A stretch of 64,000 nt of DNA from NCBI GenBank assembly GCA_030157545.1, contig JAOAUN010000020.1, positions 1 through 64,000 on the forward strand, read 5' to 3'. The notes beneath the pieces are model-generated. The model did no database searches and was not told where the DNA came from. It saw only the letters and a program-made list of their open reading frames with translations. Within the stretch, counting starts at the first letter, position 1. Each line of letters opens with the position of its first letter. A program made the position numbers and the translations under genes. Shown in pieces: positions 25,210-34,421 of this stretch. This DNA is from Burkholderiaceae bacterium (lineage in GTDB: Bacteria; Pseudomonadota; Gammaproteobacteria; Burkholderiales; Burkholderiaceae_D).

Positions 25210-25689
25210 TCAGCCGCGCAGCCAGTCGCGGCTCAGCGATTGATGCTTCGCCGGCTGCTCCGGGAGCACTGCTTCTTGCGCAGGTATGTACTCAGCCTCG
25301 GGAGCCAATATGTCGCACCAGATTTCCAGTTGTTCGATAAAGTCATACAGCCAACTGCGGAAGCTGATTTTTTCCAGCGCGTCTGCTTTGGCTGCTGTAT
25401 GCAGGATGACTTTTTTACTGCTGGCATGCAGCCCTATGCGCATGCTGATTCCACTCGTGCTGGGCGATAAAAAAAACCACTGCGGTTCGCTGCCGTCTTT
25501 ATTGTGCGGAATGGTGAAGGCGGTGCCAGGGCTCGCATATAGCACCAGATGATCATCTTCTTCGGTCAGATTGATGACCCATTTGCGATCGATCAACAGC
25601 GCATGCGGCAGGCTGGCTTGCGGATTAAAACGCTGCAGGCTGGCAGCCAGCGTAAATTCATCGAGTATGGCTTGCAGATCCGGATTCAC
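25210..25689 (-). CDS. Putative type III secretion chaperone, CesT-like
   Basis: 159 residues, acidic, from GTG 25689 with GGGGA at 5 bp. The layout follows class I (CesT/SicP-type) effector chaperones: an N-terminal helix (LQAILDEFTLAASL), a strand pair (LPHALLIDRKWVINLTEEDDHLVLYAS), a Gly/Ser loop, then ISMRIGLHASSKKVILHTAAKADALEKISFRSWLYDFIEQLEIWCDIL, matching the strand-strand-helix end with F..WL..FIEQLE.W. The match is by pattern, not by close identity. It is the first gene of the cluster with the ankyrin protein, the standard chaperone-effector arrangement. No secretion apparatus is in the window. Confidence 0.6.
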   Translation of the reverse strand: MNPDLQAILDEFTLAASLQRFNPQASLPHALLIDRKWVINLTEEDDHLVLYASPGTAFTIPHNKDGSEPQWFFLSPSTSGISMRIGLHASSKKVILHTAAKADALEKISFRSWLYDFIEQLEIWCDILAPEAEYIPAQEAVLPEQPAKHQSLSRDWLRG

Positions 25690-25695
25690 ATTGTC

Positions 25696-25762
25696 CCCAT
25701 CGTCGGTCGATCGTGCCGGTACGTCGCTATGCGTACAGGATTCTGGTTAAATCGACGATGGG
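25696..25762 (-). promoter_or_regulatory. Nested inverted repeat in the leader of the chaperone-like gene
   Basis: CCCATCGTCG (25696-25705) and CGACGATGGG (25753-25762) are perfect inverse complements; inside lies GTACG/CGTAC (25719-25723, 25732-25736). In the leftward transcript the near arm includes part of the GGGGA ribosome-binding site of the gene at 25689, so folding could hide it. A regulatory RNA structure or a protein operator are both possible. Confidence 0.5.
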
Positions 25763-25887
25763 TGTCGGGGTGAAGTGAAGCGTTCCCGCGGCCGCACAAA
25801 GGTGCTGTTGGGTGTTTTAAGGCAAGGACTTAGACGCTCTTAATGAGACAGGCGCTTAGCTGATCGATCTATGCTGCGGAAAATTGA

Positions 25888-26484
25888 TTATCGATTCGTT
25901 GTTTCGAATTGGTCTGCGTTCTTGCCCTTGAAAGGCGCATAGAATGCCTTGACGATTTCCATGTCTTTTTCTATGTCGCCGGTCGGATGCAGCATAGGAC
26001 CAATGCCGCTGACCTTGCTGTGGTAATCCATGTATGCCATCAGGATAGGGACTTTGGCTTCGAGCGCTATATAGTAAAAACCGGTCTTCCAGTAGCGTGT
26101 CTTGCTGCGTGTGCCTTCCGGCGGGATGACCAGCTGCACCGGACCTTCGGCATGCATCAATGCTTGTGCAGAGGCCGCAACCAGATTATTTGATGCTGAG
26201 CGGTTGACAGGAATGCCACCGAGCCAGCGCATCAGCCCGCCAAATGGAAAGCCGAAAATACTTTGTTTACCCATCCAGTAAATATTCAGCCGCAAGGCAA
26301 ACGCTACCATCAAGGTATAGGGCAGATCCCAGTTACTGGTATGCGGTGCGGCGATGAAGACGCACTTGTCTGCGCCTGGCGGCAAACTGCCTTCAATTTT
26401 CCAGCCTTTGGTTTTCAGGAAGAACACTGAAAATTTGCGCAGCAGAGTGTTAACTGCTGGCGTCGTAAATACTGTCGTATGCAT
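25888..26484 (-). CDS. PlsC-type acyltransferase
   Basis: 198 residues. The PlsC/LPLAT motifs are HTSNWD (His48, Asp53, the catalytic HX4D), IPVNRS (residues 91-96) and PPEGTRS (121-127). Known members acylate lysophosphatidate, but short soluble-looking versions such as this act on varied lipids. The N-terminal hydrophobic segment is weak. It follows the CoA-transferase gene on the same strand after 12 bp and may be cotranscribed with it. Note the missing long N-terminal membrane anchor compared with E. coli PlsC (about 245 residues). Confidence 0.87.
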   Translation of the reverse strand: MHTTVFTTPAVNTLLRKFSVFFLKTKGWKIEGSLPPGADKCVFIAAPHTSNWDLPYTLMVAFALRLNIYWMGKQSIFGFPFGGLMRWLGGIPVNRSASNNLVAASAQALMHAEGPVQLVIPPEGTRSKTRYWKTGFYYIALEAKVPILMAYMDYHSKVSGIGPMLHPTGDIEKDMEIVKAFYAPFKGKNADQFETTNR

Positions 26485-26496
26485 CGCAAGTCTGTT

Positions 26497-27588
26497 TTAA
26501 TTTTTGAATTTTACCGGGCAGCCCGTCTTCCAGTAATCACCCTCGGTCGCATGCGAAGCGCGCTGCGCCATTTTCCTGGCAATGAAATGCGGATGTTGAA
26601 GTGCTTCTTCGGTACTGAGTATCGGTGTCACGCAGCAGTCCGCATCGGCAAAGTGTGTGATCCATTCTTGTAAGCTGCGCTGCGCGAAAATGCTGTCGAG
26701 TTCAGCCTTGATAGCCATCGCATCGTCACCACCGATTACTTGCCCCAATGACCAGTGATGCTGTTTCAGGTCTGGCCGTTGCAGATAGTCGCAGCAGGTT
26801 TGCCAGAACTTCAGTTCCAGAGCGCCGACTGCCATATAGCGTGCGTCGCTGGTGCGGTATATGTTGTAGCAGGGCAGGCCGCCGGTCAGAAAGTCGCGCG
26901 CAGGCTCTGCGGTTTTGCCGCTCTGATTCACTGCCAGCAGAGGCATGATGTTGTGCGCGAAGACGCCATCGGTCATTGCCACATCAACGAAACGTCCTTG
27001 GCCGCTGATTCTTGCGGCCAGCAACGCAGCGAGCAGGCCTTGCACCGCTGATTGCGCGCCACCCAGCAAATCACCGATCTGCAAATTAGGCAGCACGGGT
27101 CTGCCATCGGCGTCACAGTTTTGTGCCAGCATGCCGGCATAGGCGATGTAATTGATGTCGTGACCGGCTTGCAGTGCCAGTGGCCCGTCCTGACCGTAAC
27201 CACTGATGGCGCACATCACCAGCCGCGGATTTTTTTGTTTCAATACATCCCAACCCAGTCCTAGCCTGTCCATCACGCCGGGCCGGAAACCTTCGATCAC
27301 CACATCGGCAGACTCGACCATGTGCAGGAACTGCGCATGATCGGCCGGATTTTTCAGATCAAGTTGCAGCATGGTCTTGCCGCGATTAACTGCGATGAAC
27401 AGCTGCGACAGCTCATGCCTTACATGGCTCATGGTGCGCGCATAGTCACCGGCGCCTTTGTCCTCAATCTTGATGACGGTCGCCCCCATGTCGGCCAGAT
27501 GCATGCTCGCCAACGGGCCTGGCAACAGGCGCGTCAGATCCAGAATCGTGATGCCGGCGAGCGGCTTATCTGCGTCCTGTTTGCTCAT
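26497..27588 (-). CDS. CaiB/BaiF CoA-transferase, alpha-methylacyl-CoA racemase-like
   Basis: 363 residues. GITILDLTRLLPGPLASMHLADMGATVIKIED and the AGHDINYIAYAG ... NLQIGDLLGGAQSAV segment are typical of the alpha-methylacyl-CoA racemase branch (His and Asp of the racemase site) rather than the formyl-CoA transferase branch. It would epimerise or transfer 2-methylacyl-CoA thioesters. It is only distantly similar to the CoA-transferase at 3135-4313. It lies 4 bp after the ABC-F gene stop, so it belongs to the same leftward run as the ABC-F ATPase and the acyltransferase. Confidence 0.87.
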   Translation of the reverse strand: MSKQDADKPLAGITILDLTRLLPGPLASMHLADMGATVIKIEDKGAGDYARTMSHVRHELSQLFIAVNRGKTMLQLDLKNPADHAQFLHMVESADVVIEGFRPGVMDRLGLGWDVLKQKNPRLVMCAISGYGQDGPLALQAGHDINYIAYAGMLAQNCDADGRPVLPNLQIGDLLGGAQSAVQGLLAALLAARISGQGRFVDVAMTDGVFAHNIMPLLAVNQSGKTAEPARDFLTGGLPCYNIYRTSDARYMAVGALELKFWQTCCDYLQRPDLKQHHWSLGQVIGGDDAMAIKAELDSIFAQRSLQEWITHFADADCCVTPILSTEEALQHPHFIARKMAQRASHATEGDYWKTGCPVKFKN

Positions 27589-27592
27589 GGAT

Positions 27593-29503
27593 TCAGGCTC
27601 CGGCGTTTTCCAGTGCTTCTTGCTGCTCCAGCCATTCGGCTTCGAGATCGCCCAATGTTTTACTACAGACGGCCTGTTCTTCTTGCAGCGTCTTCAGCGC
27701 AGCCTTGCGGCTGGCTTCGTAGATATCCGGCTCGGCCAGTTTGACATCGAGCGCTGATTTTTGCTCATGCAGTTTAGCGATTTTTTCTTCCAGCAGTTTA
27801 ATGCGCGCTTCGATGGGTTTGCGTTTGGGCGATGGCTTGGACGCTGGTTTCTCTACGACAGGCGCAACAGCGACCGGTGCGGCGGCAGCCAGATTCTTTG
27901 CCGCCAGCTTGGTCTTGAACAGCCAGTCTTTGTAATCGTCGAGGTCACCATCGAAAGGCGTTAGCGCACCATCGGCCACGATCAGGAACTGGTCCGTGGT
28001 CGCGCGCAGCAAATGCCTGTCATGCGAGACCAGCATCAGCGTACCTTCGAACTGGGCCAGTGCATCGGTCAGTGCTTCACGGGTTTCGAGATCCAGATGG
28101 TTGGTCGGCTCATCCAGCAGCAACAGGTTAGGGCGCTGCCAGACGATCAGAGCCAGTGCCAGACGGGCTTTCTCCCCGCCAGAAAATGGCTTGATCGGGC
28201 TGGTGACCATATTGCCGGGGAAGTTGAAGCTGCCGAGGAAATTGCGCAACTCTTGTTCACGCACGGTTGGCGCAATGCGCGCCAGATGCCACAGCGGCGA
28301 TTCATCATGGCGCAGCATTTCCAGCTGATGCTGGGCGAAATAACCAATCACCAGACCCTTGCCGAAATTGGCATCACCATGCAGCGCCTGCAGTTCGCCG
28401 GCGATGGTTTTGATGAAGGTGGATTTACCCGCGCCGTTCACACCCAACAAGCCAATCCGCTGCCCGGTCTGCAAGGAAAAATTGATGGCGGAAGCGATTT
28501 GTTTTTCTGTGCCTTCTTCGCTGCGGTAGCCGATGGAGACATCGTCCAGTGTGAGCAGGGGATTCGGTGCGCGCAGCGGCTCGCGGAATTCAAATGAAAA
28601 TTCAGCCGCCGCACGCAGCGGTGCGAGTTCTTCCATTTTGGCCAGTGCCTTGATACGGCTCTGCGCCTGTTTGGCTTTGGAGGCCTGCGCCTTGAAGCGG
28701 TTGATATAGGATTGCAGATGTTCCTGCTTGCGCTGCTGTTTTTCCATCATGCCCTGCGCCAGTATCATTTGCGCGGCGCGCTGGCGTTCGAAGGATGAGT
28801 AGTTGCCGGTATAGCGTTTCAGTTTGCGTTCGTCGATATGCACGATCACATTCACCACGCCATCGAGAAAATCGCGATCATGCGAAATCACGATCAGGGT
28901 GCCGGCATAGCGCTTGAGCCAGTCTTCCAGCCAGATGATGGCGTCCAGATCCAGATGGTTGGTCGGCTCATCCAGCAGCAGCAAGTCGGACGGACACATC
29001 AGCGCCTGCGCCAGATTCAGGCGCATGCGCCAGCCGCCGGAAAAGCTCGATACCGATTGCGTCATCTGTTCCTGGGTGAAGCCCAGACCGGCCAGCAACT
29101 GCTCGCCGCGTGAACGCACGGTGTAAGCATCGGCATCGGCCAGCAAGCCATACAACTCGCCCATGCGGTGTCCGGATGCATCCAGATCATGATGCGCTTC
29201 GACTTCCGCTAATTCTGCTTCCAGCTTGCGCAAGGTGACATCGCCATCGATCGCATATTCAATCGCTTCACGTTCGAGCGCCGGTGTTTCTTGCGCCACA
29301 TAAGCCATGCGCCAGTTAGGTGGAAAGTCGATGCTGCCCTGATCCGGATGCAGATGATCGCGCAGCATGGCGAACAGGGTGGATTTGCCTGCGCCATTGG
29401 CACCGATCAGACCGATTTTGTCGCCCGGGTTGAGGGTCAGGTCGACGTTTTCAAACAGTGGCTTGGTGCCACGCATGAGGCTGAGTTGTTGCAGGCGGAT
29501 CAT
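27593..29503 (-). CDS. yheS: ABC-F family ATPase, YheS-like
   Basis: 636 residues with two ABC domains and no membrane part. First domain: Walker A GANGAGKST, signature SFSGGW, Walker B LLLLDEPTNHLD. Second: GVNGAGKST, PFSGGEKARLALAL, LLLLDEPTNHLD. Between them is the basic linker (KQEHLQSYINRFKAQASKAKQAQSRIKAL) that reaches the ribosomal P-site tRNA in ABC-F proteins. A charged C-terminal coiled-coil (about 550-630) follows. Length, start (MIRLQQLSLMRG) and C-tail fit YheS rather than Uup or EttA. The role is ribosome rescue or fine-tuning of elongation. Confidence 0.9.
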   Translation of the reverse strand: MIRLQQLSLMRGTKPLFENVDLTLNPGDKIGLIGANGAGKSTLFAMLRDHLHPDQGSIDFPPNWRMAYVAQETPALEREAIEYAIDGDVTLRKLEAELAEVEAHHDLDASGHRMGELYGLLADADAYTVRSRGEQLLAGLGFTQEQMTQSVSSFSGGWRMRLNLAQALMCPSDLLLLDEPTNHLDLDAIIWLEDWLKRYAGTLIVISHDRDFLDGVVNVIVHIDERKLKRYTGNYSSFERQRAAQMILAQGMMEKQQRKQEHLQSYINRFKAQASKAKQAQSRIKALAKMEELAPLRAAAEFSFEFREPLRAPNPLLTLDDVSIGYRSEEGTEKQIASAINFSLQTGQRIGLLGVNGAGKSTFIKTIAGELQALHGDANFGKGLVIGYFAQHQLEMLRHDESPLWHLARIAPTVREQELRNFLGSFNFPGNMVTSPIKPFSGGEKARLALALIVWQRPNLLLLDEPTNHLDLETREALTDALAQFEGTLMLVSHDRHLLRATTDQFLIVADGALTPFDGDLDDYKDWLFKTKLAAKNLAAAAPVAVAPVVEKPASKPSPKRKPIEARIKLLEEKIAKLHEQKSALDVKLAEPDIYEASRKAALKTLQEEQAVCSKTLGDLEAEWLEQQEALENAGA

Positions 29504-29530
29504 AGAAGCTTTTAATAGAATGGAAAATCA

Positions 29531-29630
29531 ACGACGCTGGATCCCGATTTTCATCGGGATGACGACCGTAGTGCGGAGCTTGTCTCAACATCTACCGTCA
29601 TCCCAGCGCACGCTGGGATCCAGTGTCGTT
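29531..29630. repeat. Dispersed hairpin repeat, copy A
   Basis: Two units face each other in the gap between prmB and yheS. Unit 1 (29534-29564) has GGATCCCGAT/ATCGGGATGAC; unit 2 (29596-29624) has GTCATCCCAGCG/CGCTGGGATCC. The ends GTCATCCC and GGGATCCAG are shared with copies B and C. This is the pattern of REP-like palindromic elements common in Burkholderiales. Confidence 0.75.
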
Positions 29631-29646
29631 CGTAAAAAGAAGAAAA

Positions 29647-30525
29647 CTATAGTTGCTCAGCCGTCAGCAAGAACACCGCTTCATCACCAGCACTGGTCGA
29701 CAACCAGGTCAGCTCATGCGTTGCAAAGGCGGCTTCGGCATAGTCATATTCGTTGCCTATTTCAACCACCAGCACGCCATGTTCAGTCAGCCGGTCTTTT
29801 GCGCCAGCGACAATCTTGCGCACCAAATCCATGCCGTCGGTGCCACCAGCCAGGGCCAGCTGCGGCTCGCGCAGATACTCGGTAGGTAGCTTGCTCATCG
29901 AAACACTATTCACATAAGGCGGATTGCTGATGATGAGATCATATTTTTTCTTCGGCAGCTGTGCATACAGATCGGATTCAATCAGCGTAATTCGATCCTG
30001 CAACCCATAATCATCGACATTGCGACGAGCGACCGCGAGCGCATCAGAAGAGATATCAATCGCATCAATTTGTGCGTTCGGAAATGCGTCTGCCAGCAAA
30101 ATCGCCAGACAGCCGGAGCCGGTGCACAGCTCCAGAATATGCGTGACCTCTTCGGGATCCTGTACCCAGGGCGCGAACTGCTCCGGAATGAGCTCGGCGA
30201 TGAAAGAGCGCGGAACGATCACGCGCTCGTCCACATAAAATTTATATTCGCCCAGCCATGCTTCATGCGTCAGATAGGCGACCGGCATGCGCTCGACTGC
30301 GCGCTTTTCTATCAATGCCAGCAAGGCCTTGATTTCTTCCGGCAGCAATTTTGCATCGAGAAAAGGATCGAGCTGTTCCAGTGGCAGTTTCAGCGTATGC
30401 AGCAGCAGATAGGCCGCTTCGTCATAGGCATTGCTGCTGCCATGACCAAAGAACAGGCCTTCGGTATGAAAGCGGGTGACGGCATGGCGCAGCAGATCGC
30501 GCAGGGTGGTGTAGGGCGTGCTCAT
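29647..30525 (-). CDS. prmB: Ribosomal protein L3 glutamine methyltransferase
   Basis: 292 residues. [30 protein letters not shown] is the SAM-binding motif I region and [10 protein letters not shown] is the NPPY catalytic motif of N5-glutamine methyltransferases. The N-terminal part ([36 protein letters not shown]) distinguishes PrmB from PrmC. It methylates a Gln of ribosomal protein L3. The start overlaps the dapE stop by 4 bp, so it is coupled to the lysine-pathway genes. Confidence 0.95.
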   Translation of the reverse strand: MSTPYTTLRDLLRHAVTRFHTEGLFFGHGSSNAYDEAAYLLLHTLKLPLEQLDPFLDAKLLPEEIKALLALIEKRAVERMPVAYLTHEAWLGEYKFYVDERVIVPRSFIAELIPEQFAPWVQDPEEVTHILELCTGSGCLAILLADAFPNAQIDAIDISSDALAVARRNVDDYGLQDRITLIESDLYAQLPKKKYDLIISNPPYVNSVSMSKLPTEYLREPQLALAGGTDGMDLVRKIVAGAKDRLTEHGVLVVEIGNEYDYAEAAFATHELTWLSTSAGDEAVFLLTAEQL

Positions 30526-31664
30526 GACAACAACAGATTTTCCATGGTGCGCCGGTAAATATTTTTCAATGGATCGATATCGGCAATGACAATGTTTTCA
30601 TCAATCTGATGAATGCTGGCATTGGTAGGGCCAAATTCGATAACTTGCGGACAGATCTGTGCAATGAAGCGGCCATCCGAGGTGCCGCCAGCGGTTGACA
30701 GTTCGGTAGTGATGCCAGTCTCGCTCAGGATCGCTTCGGACAATGCGCTGCTGAGTGAGCCGCGCGGGGTCAGGAAAGGCAGGCCGCCGACGGTCCAGCG
30801 CAAATCATAGTCAAGGCTATGCTGGTCGAGCAGGGCGCAGACGCGCTGTTGCAAACCTTCGACGGTGCTGGCAGTAGAAAAACGGAAGTTGAAATCCACC
30901 ACGCATTCGCCCGGGATCACATTCGAGGCGCCGGTGCCGGCGTGGATATTCGACATCTGCCACGAAGTCGGTGCGTAGTAGTCGTTGCCTTCATCCCATT
31001 TTTCAATAGCGAGTGCAGCCAATGCCGGCATCGCCAGATGAATCGGATTTTTCGCCATGTGCGGATAGGCGATGTGGCCTTGTATGCCCTTGATGACCAG
31101 CTTGCCCGACATAGTGCCGCGGCGGCCATTTTTGATCATGTCGCCCAGATGCGTGACCGAAGTCGGTTCGCCGACGATGCAGTAATCAAGCTGTTCGCCA
31201 CGCGCTTTCAACTGCTCGCAGACCACGACCGTGCCGTCTGTGGCCGGACCTTCTTCATCGCTGGTAATCAGAAAACCAATCGAGCCTTTATGGTCAGGAT
31301 GGGCAGCGACAAATTCTTCAACTGCGACCACCATCGCCGCCAGCGAGGTTTTCATGTCGGCGGCACCGCGGCCATACAGCTTGCCGTCTCGGTGCGTAGG
31401 CTGGAATGGGTTGGATGTCCACTTGTCCAGCGGACCGGTTGGCACGACGTCAGTGTGACCGGCAAACACGAGCAAAGGTTGTGCATCGCCGCGCCGTGCC
31501 CATAGATTGGTGACGGCGCCGGATTGTATGGTTTCGCACGCAAATCCCAGCGGCGCAAGTAACTCGGCCATACGCTCCTGGCAGCCTTTGTCTTCAGGTG
31601 TGACTGAGGATAGCGTGATCAGTTCTTCGGTCAGGGCCAGTGTTTTGCTTGCTACGTTGCTCAT
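30522..31664 (-). CDS. dapE: Succinyl-diaminopimelate desuccinylase
   Basis: 380 residues from ATG 31664, which overlaps the stop of the ArsC-like gene by 4 bp. M20 metallopeptidase motifs: [11 protein letters not shown] (His, Asp), [11 protein letters not shown] (Asp) and [13 protein letters not shown] (catalytic Glu), with later Glu and His for the two Zn ions ([14 protein letters not shown]). It removes succinate from N-succinyl-LL-diaminopimelate in lysine and peptidoglycan precursor synthesis. dapC and dapD precede it in the same direction. Confidence 0.96.
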   Translation of the reverse strand: MSNVASKTLALTEELITLSSVTPEDKGCQERMAELLAPLGFACETIQSGAVTNLWARRGDAQPLLVFAGHTDVVPTGPLDKWTSNPFQPTHRDGKLYGRGAADMKTSLAAMVVAVEEFVAAHPDHKGSIGFLITSDEEGPATDGTVVVCEQLKARGEQLDYCIVGEPTSVTHLGDMIKNGRRGTMSGKLVIKGIQGHIAYPHMAKNPIHLAMPALAALAIEKWDEGNDYYAPTSWQMSNIHAGTGASNVIPGECVVDFNFRFSTASTVEGLQQRVCALLDQHSLDYDLRWTVGGLPFLTPRGSLSSALSEAILSETGITTELSTAGGTSDGRFIAQICPQVIEFGPTNASIHQIDENIVIADIDPLKNIYRRTMENLLLS

Positions 31665-32020
31665 GAAGCGACTTTCAGTTCTTGTTGATAGAGGTCTGAA
31701 GTGAAACCAACCAGTACAGCTTTCGCATGGCACAGCACCGGGCGCTTGATAACGCTGGGTGAGGCCAGCATGACGGCAGTGGCACTGGCTGCGTCAACGA
31801 CACTGGCCTTGGTCGCGTCCGGCAGATTGCGCCAGGTCATGCCCTTTTTGTTGAGCAAAACTTCCCATGGCACGGCCTGCAGCCAGAGTGCGATTTGTGC
31901 GTGTGTGAGACCGTCTTTTTTGAAGTCGTGGAACTGATAGGCACAGCCATGTTCGGCCAGCCAGTCGCGCGCTTTTTTGACGGTGTCGCAGTTGGGGATG
32001 CCGTAGAGGGTCATATTCAT
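31661..32020 (-). CDS. ArsC/Spx-family protein, YffB-like
   Basis: 119 residues. [19 protein letters not shown] carries one active-site Cys (Cys11) and the YffB-type NCDTVKKAR motif; the rest is the ArsC fold ([30 protein letters not shown]). True arsenate reductases have further catalytic residues, and YffB-like proteins are commonly found between dapD and dapE, so arsenate reduction is unlikely. Probably a glutathione-linked thiol protein. Its stop overlaps dapE. Confidence 0.88.
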   Translation of the reverse strand: MNMTLYGIPNCDTVKKARDWLAEHGCAYQFHDFKKDGLTHAQIALWLQAVPWEVLLNKKGMTWRNLPDATKASVVDAASATAVMLASPSVIKRPVLCHAKAVLVGFTSDLYQQELKVAS

Positions 32021-32045
32021 GGGAACCTTGGAATCTTGTTAGTAC

Positions 32046-32120
32046 TGACATCCCGGCGAATGCCGGAATCCGGTGGCGTTCACCGTAAGCACTGGACCCC
32101 GGCTTGCGCCGGGGTGACAG
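32046..32120. repeat. Dispersed hairpin repeat, copy B
   Basis: Between the ArsC-like gene and dapD: unit 1 (32047-32072, GACATCCCGGCGAATGCCGG) and unit 2 in opposite orientation (32092-32118, TGGACCCCGGCTTGCGCCGG, then GGTGAC). Both form strong hairpins, and the unit ends match copies A and C. Confidence 0.75.
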
Positions 32121-32128
32121 GAAATCAA

Positions 32129-32953
32129 TCAGTCACGCAGAAGTTCATTGATCGCGGTCTTCGCTCGTGTCTGTGCATCGACGCGCTTGACGATGACGGC
32201 ACAGTACAGGCTGTATTTGCCATCGGCGGAAGGCAGGTTGCCAGACACCACAACGGAGCCAGCCGGAATGCGACCGTAGCTTACTTCGCCAGTGGCACGA
32301 TCATAGATCTTGGTGGACTGACCAATATAAACACCCATAGAGATGACCGAGTTTTCTTCGACGATAACGCCTTCGACGACTTCGGAACGCGCACCGATGA
32401 AGCAGTTGTCTTCGATGATGGTCGGGTTGGCTTGCATAGGTTCGAGTACGCCGCCGATGCCAACGCCGCCGGACAGATGGACGTTCTTGCCGATCTGGGC
32501 GCAGGAGCCGACGGTGGCCCAGGTATCCACCATGGCGCCTTCATCGACATAGGCGCCGATATTCACGTAGGAAGGCATCAGCACCACGTTCTTGCCGATG
32601 AAGCTGCCGCGACGCGCAACAGCCGGCGGCACAACGCGGAAGCCACCTTTGGCGAAATCTTCTGCAGTGTAGTTGGCGAACTTGGTCGGCACTTTGTCAT
32701 AGAACTGCATGTGCTCGCCGGACGGCATGGCAATGTTGTCTTCCAGACGGAAGGACAGCAGCACGGCTTTTTTGACCCATTGGTTGACGACCCAGCTGCC
32801 GCTGTCTTTTTGCGCCACGCGCAGAGTGCCCTGATTGAGTTGTTCGAGCACGTGAGCGACGGCGTCGCGCACTTCGGCCGGAGCCGACTTGGGTGAAAAG
32901 CTGGTGCGGTTTTCCCACGCGTTGTCGATGATGCTTTGCAGTTGTTGAGTCAT
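32129..32953 (-). CDS. dapD: Tetrahydrodipicolinate N-succinyltransferase
   Basis: 274 residues, the usual DapD length. An N-terminal helical domain ([13 protein letters not shown]) is followed by left-handed beta-helix hexapeptide repeats ([45 protein letters not shown], given here in two overlapping parts of the fold). It succinylates tetrahydrodipicolinate with succinyl-CoA, the first step of the succinylase branch; DapC and DapE do the next two. Placed between dapC (30 bp) and the ArsC-like gene, with repeat copy B in the gap. Confidence 0.97.
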   Translation of the reverse strand: MTQQLQSIIDNAWENRTSFSPKSAPAEVRDAVAHVLEQLNQGTLRVAQKDSGSWVVNQWVKKAVLLSFRLEDNIAMPSGEHMQFYDKVPTKFANYTAEDFAKGGFRVVPPAVARRGSFIGKNVVLMPSYVNIGAYVDEGAMVDTWATVGSCAQIGKNVHLSGGVGIGGVLEPMQANPTIIEDNCFIGARSEVVEGVIVEENSVISMGVYIGQSTKIYDRATGEVSYGRIPAGSVVVSGNLPSADGKYSLYCAVIVKRVDAQTRAKTAINELLRD

Positions 32954-32983
32954 GATGATTTATTTTTCAGTTGATATAAAAAT

Positions 32984-34192
32984 TCAGGAGGCGGCAAGCT
33001 TGCGGGTAAATTCCACAATGCGGCGTGCGGCTTCGATGCATTCGTCGACTTCGGCCACCAGCGCCATGCGGATGCGGTTGGCGCCCGGATTGATGCCGTG
33101 CGCGTCGCGCGCCACGTAACTGCCCGGTAAAACCGTCACATTATATTCGGCGTAGAGCCGGCGGGCGAAGTCAGTGTCGGAAATGTTAGTCAGCTTATCG
33201 ACTTTGGCCCACAGGTAAAAACCGGCGTCGGGCAGAGCAACGTCCAGCACTTCGGCCAGCATAGGCGTGACTTGCTGAAATTTCTGAAGATACTTGGCGC
33301 GGTTTTCTGCGACATGTGTCTCGTCTTTCCAGGCGGCGATGGAGGCAGCCTGAATCGACGGACTCATCGCGCTGCCGTGGTAGGTGCGGTAAAGCAGGAA
33401 TTTTTGCAAAATGCTGGCGTCGCCGGCGACAAAGCCCGAGCGCATGCCCGGTACATTGGAACGCTTTGACAGGCTGGAAAAGGTAATCAGGCGCTCATAG
33501 CGGTTGCGACCTAGCTTGTGCGCGGCTTCCATTGAACCCAGTGGCCGCTCGTTGCCAAAATAAATCTCGGAATAGCATTCGTCAGCGGCAATCACGAAGC
33601 CGTAACGGTCTGACAGCGCAAACAGCTCGCGCCAGTCTTCCAGCGTCAGCACAGCGCCGGTTGGATTGCCAGGTGAGCAGATATAGAGCAACTGCACGCG
33701 CGGCCAGATGTCGGCCGGTACGGTGCTAAAGTCCGGTGCGAAATTGCGCGCAGGGTCGGAATTGACAAAGAACGGTTCGGCACCAGCCAGAAAAGCCGCG
33801 CCTTCATAAATTTGGTAAAACGGATTCGGGCACACCACGACGGACTTGGCGTACGGGTCAATTACGGCTTGTGCCAGTGCGAACAAGGCTTCACGCGAAC
33901 CATTCACAGGTAATACCTGACTCGCTGCATCCAGGCTAGGCAAGCGATAGCGCTGCTCAAGCCAGTTGCAGATCGCCGCGCGCAGCGCATCAATGCCGGC
34001 GGTGGTCGGATAGCTGGCCAGTCCCGCCAGATTGTCAGCCAGTGCCTTTTGAATGAAAGGCGGCGTCGGATGCTTGGGCTCGCCGATCCCGAGGCTGATC
34101 GGGGAGTACGAACGGTCCGGGCTCACGTCTGCAAACAGGCGGCGCAATTTTTCGAAGGGATACGGCTGCAGCTTGTCGAGTAGCGGATTCAC
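32984..34192 (-). CDS. dapC: Succinyldiaminopimelate aminotransferase
   Basis: 402 residues of the class I/II PLP aminotransferase fold. FSSLSKRSNVPGMRSGFVAGD contains the PLP-binding Lys; SPGNPTGAVL and ADECYSEIYF are conserved. Position directly before dapD and family N-terminus (NPLLDKLQPYPFEKLRRLF) identify the DapC subgroup. It converts N-succinyl-2-amino-6-ketopimelate and glutamate to N-succinyl-LL-diaminopimelate. It is the first gene of a leftward dapC-dapD-(ArsC-like)-dapE-prmB run and is divergent from smc. Confidence 0.94.
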   Translation of the reverse strand: MNPLLDKLQPYPFEKLRRLFADVSPDRSYSPISLGIGEPKHPTPPFIQKALADNLAGLASYPTTAGIDALRAAICNWLEQRYRLPSLDAASQVLPVNGSREALFALAQAVIDPYAKSVVVCPNPFYQIYEGAAFLAGAEPFFVNSDPARNFAPDFSTVPADIWPRVQLLYICSPGNPTGAVLTLEDWRELFALSDRYGFVIAADECYSEIYFGNERPLGSMEAAHKLGRNRYERLITFSSLSKRSNVPGMRSGFVAGDASILQKFLLYRTYHGSAMSPSIQAASIAAWKDETHVAENRAKYLQKFQQVTPMLAEVLDVALPDAGFYLWAKVDKLTNISDTDFARRLYAEYNVTVLPGSYVARDAHGINPGANRIRMALVAEVDECIEAARRIVEFTRKLAAS

Positions 34193-34365
34193 AGGAATGG
34201 GGGCGCAGTAATAAAAAAATCAGGGAATCGGAATAAAGCTGCGCGATTATACCGCCCGCTGTTCGCTCATGCGCCCTGCAAGCTGAACCATTGCTTGTAT
34301 TTAGCCTTGCCGGATATCGGGAAGGTGCAGCGTCAAATGATATGATTGGACAAATTGTATTCATC

Positions 34366-34398
34366 CCGGGCGGCACTCATAGCCCGGTTTCTCTTTTT
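34366..34398 (+). terminator. Terminator-like hairpin in the smc leader
   Basis: CCGGGC (34366-34371), 10-nt loop, GCCCGG (34382-34387), then a T-rich tail. It lies 24 bp before smc, while the upstream gene dapC runs the other way, so no gene reads into it. It may attenuate smc or end a short RNA. Confidence 0.5.
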
Positions 34399-34421
34399 AT
34401 AAGCTTGGAAAAGTCGATAAC

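Noticed and set aside
25753..25790. GGAAC/CAC pattern like a HrpL-type box upstream of the chaperone-like gene
   Set aside because: The second half does not fit CCAC at proper spacing; not better than chance.
30819..31505. 228-codon frame opposite dapE
   Set aside because: Fully antisense to a certain gene and with no protein features; same for 31895-32896 opposite dapD.
31661..32020. Arsenate reductase
   Set aside because: YffB-like NCDTVKKAR motif and dap context; no arsenic genes nearby.
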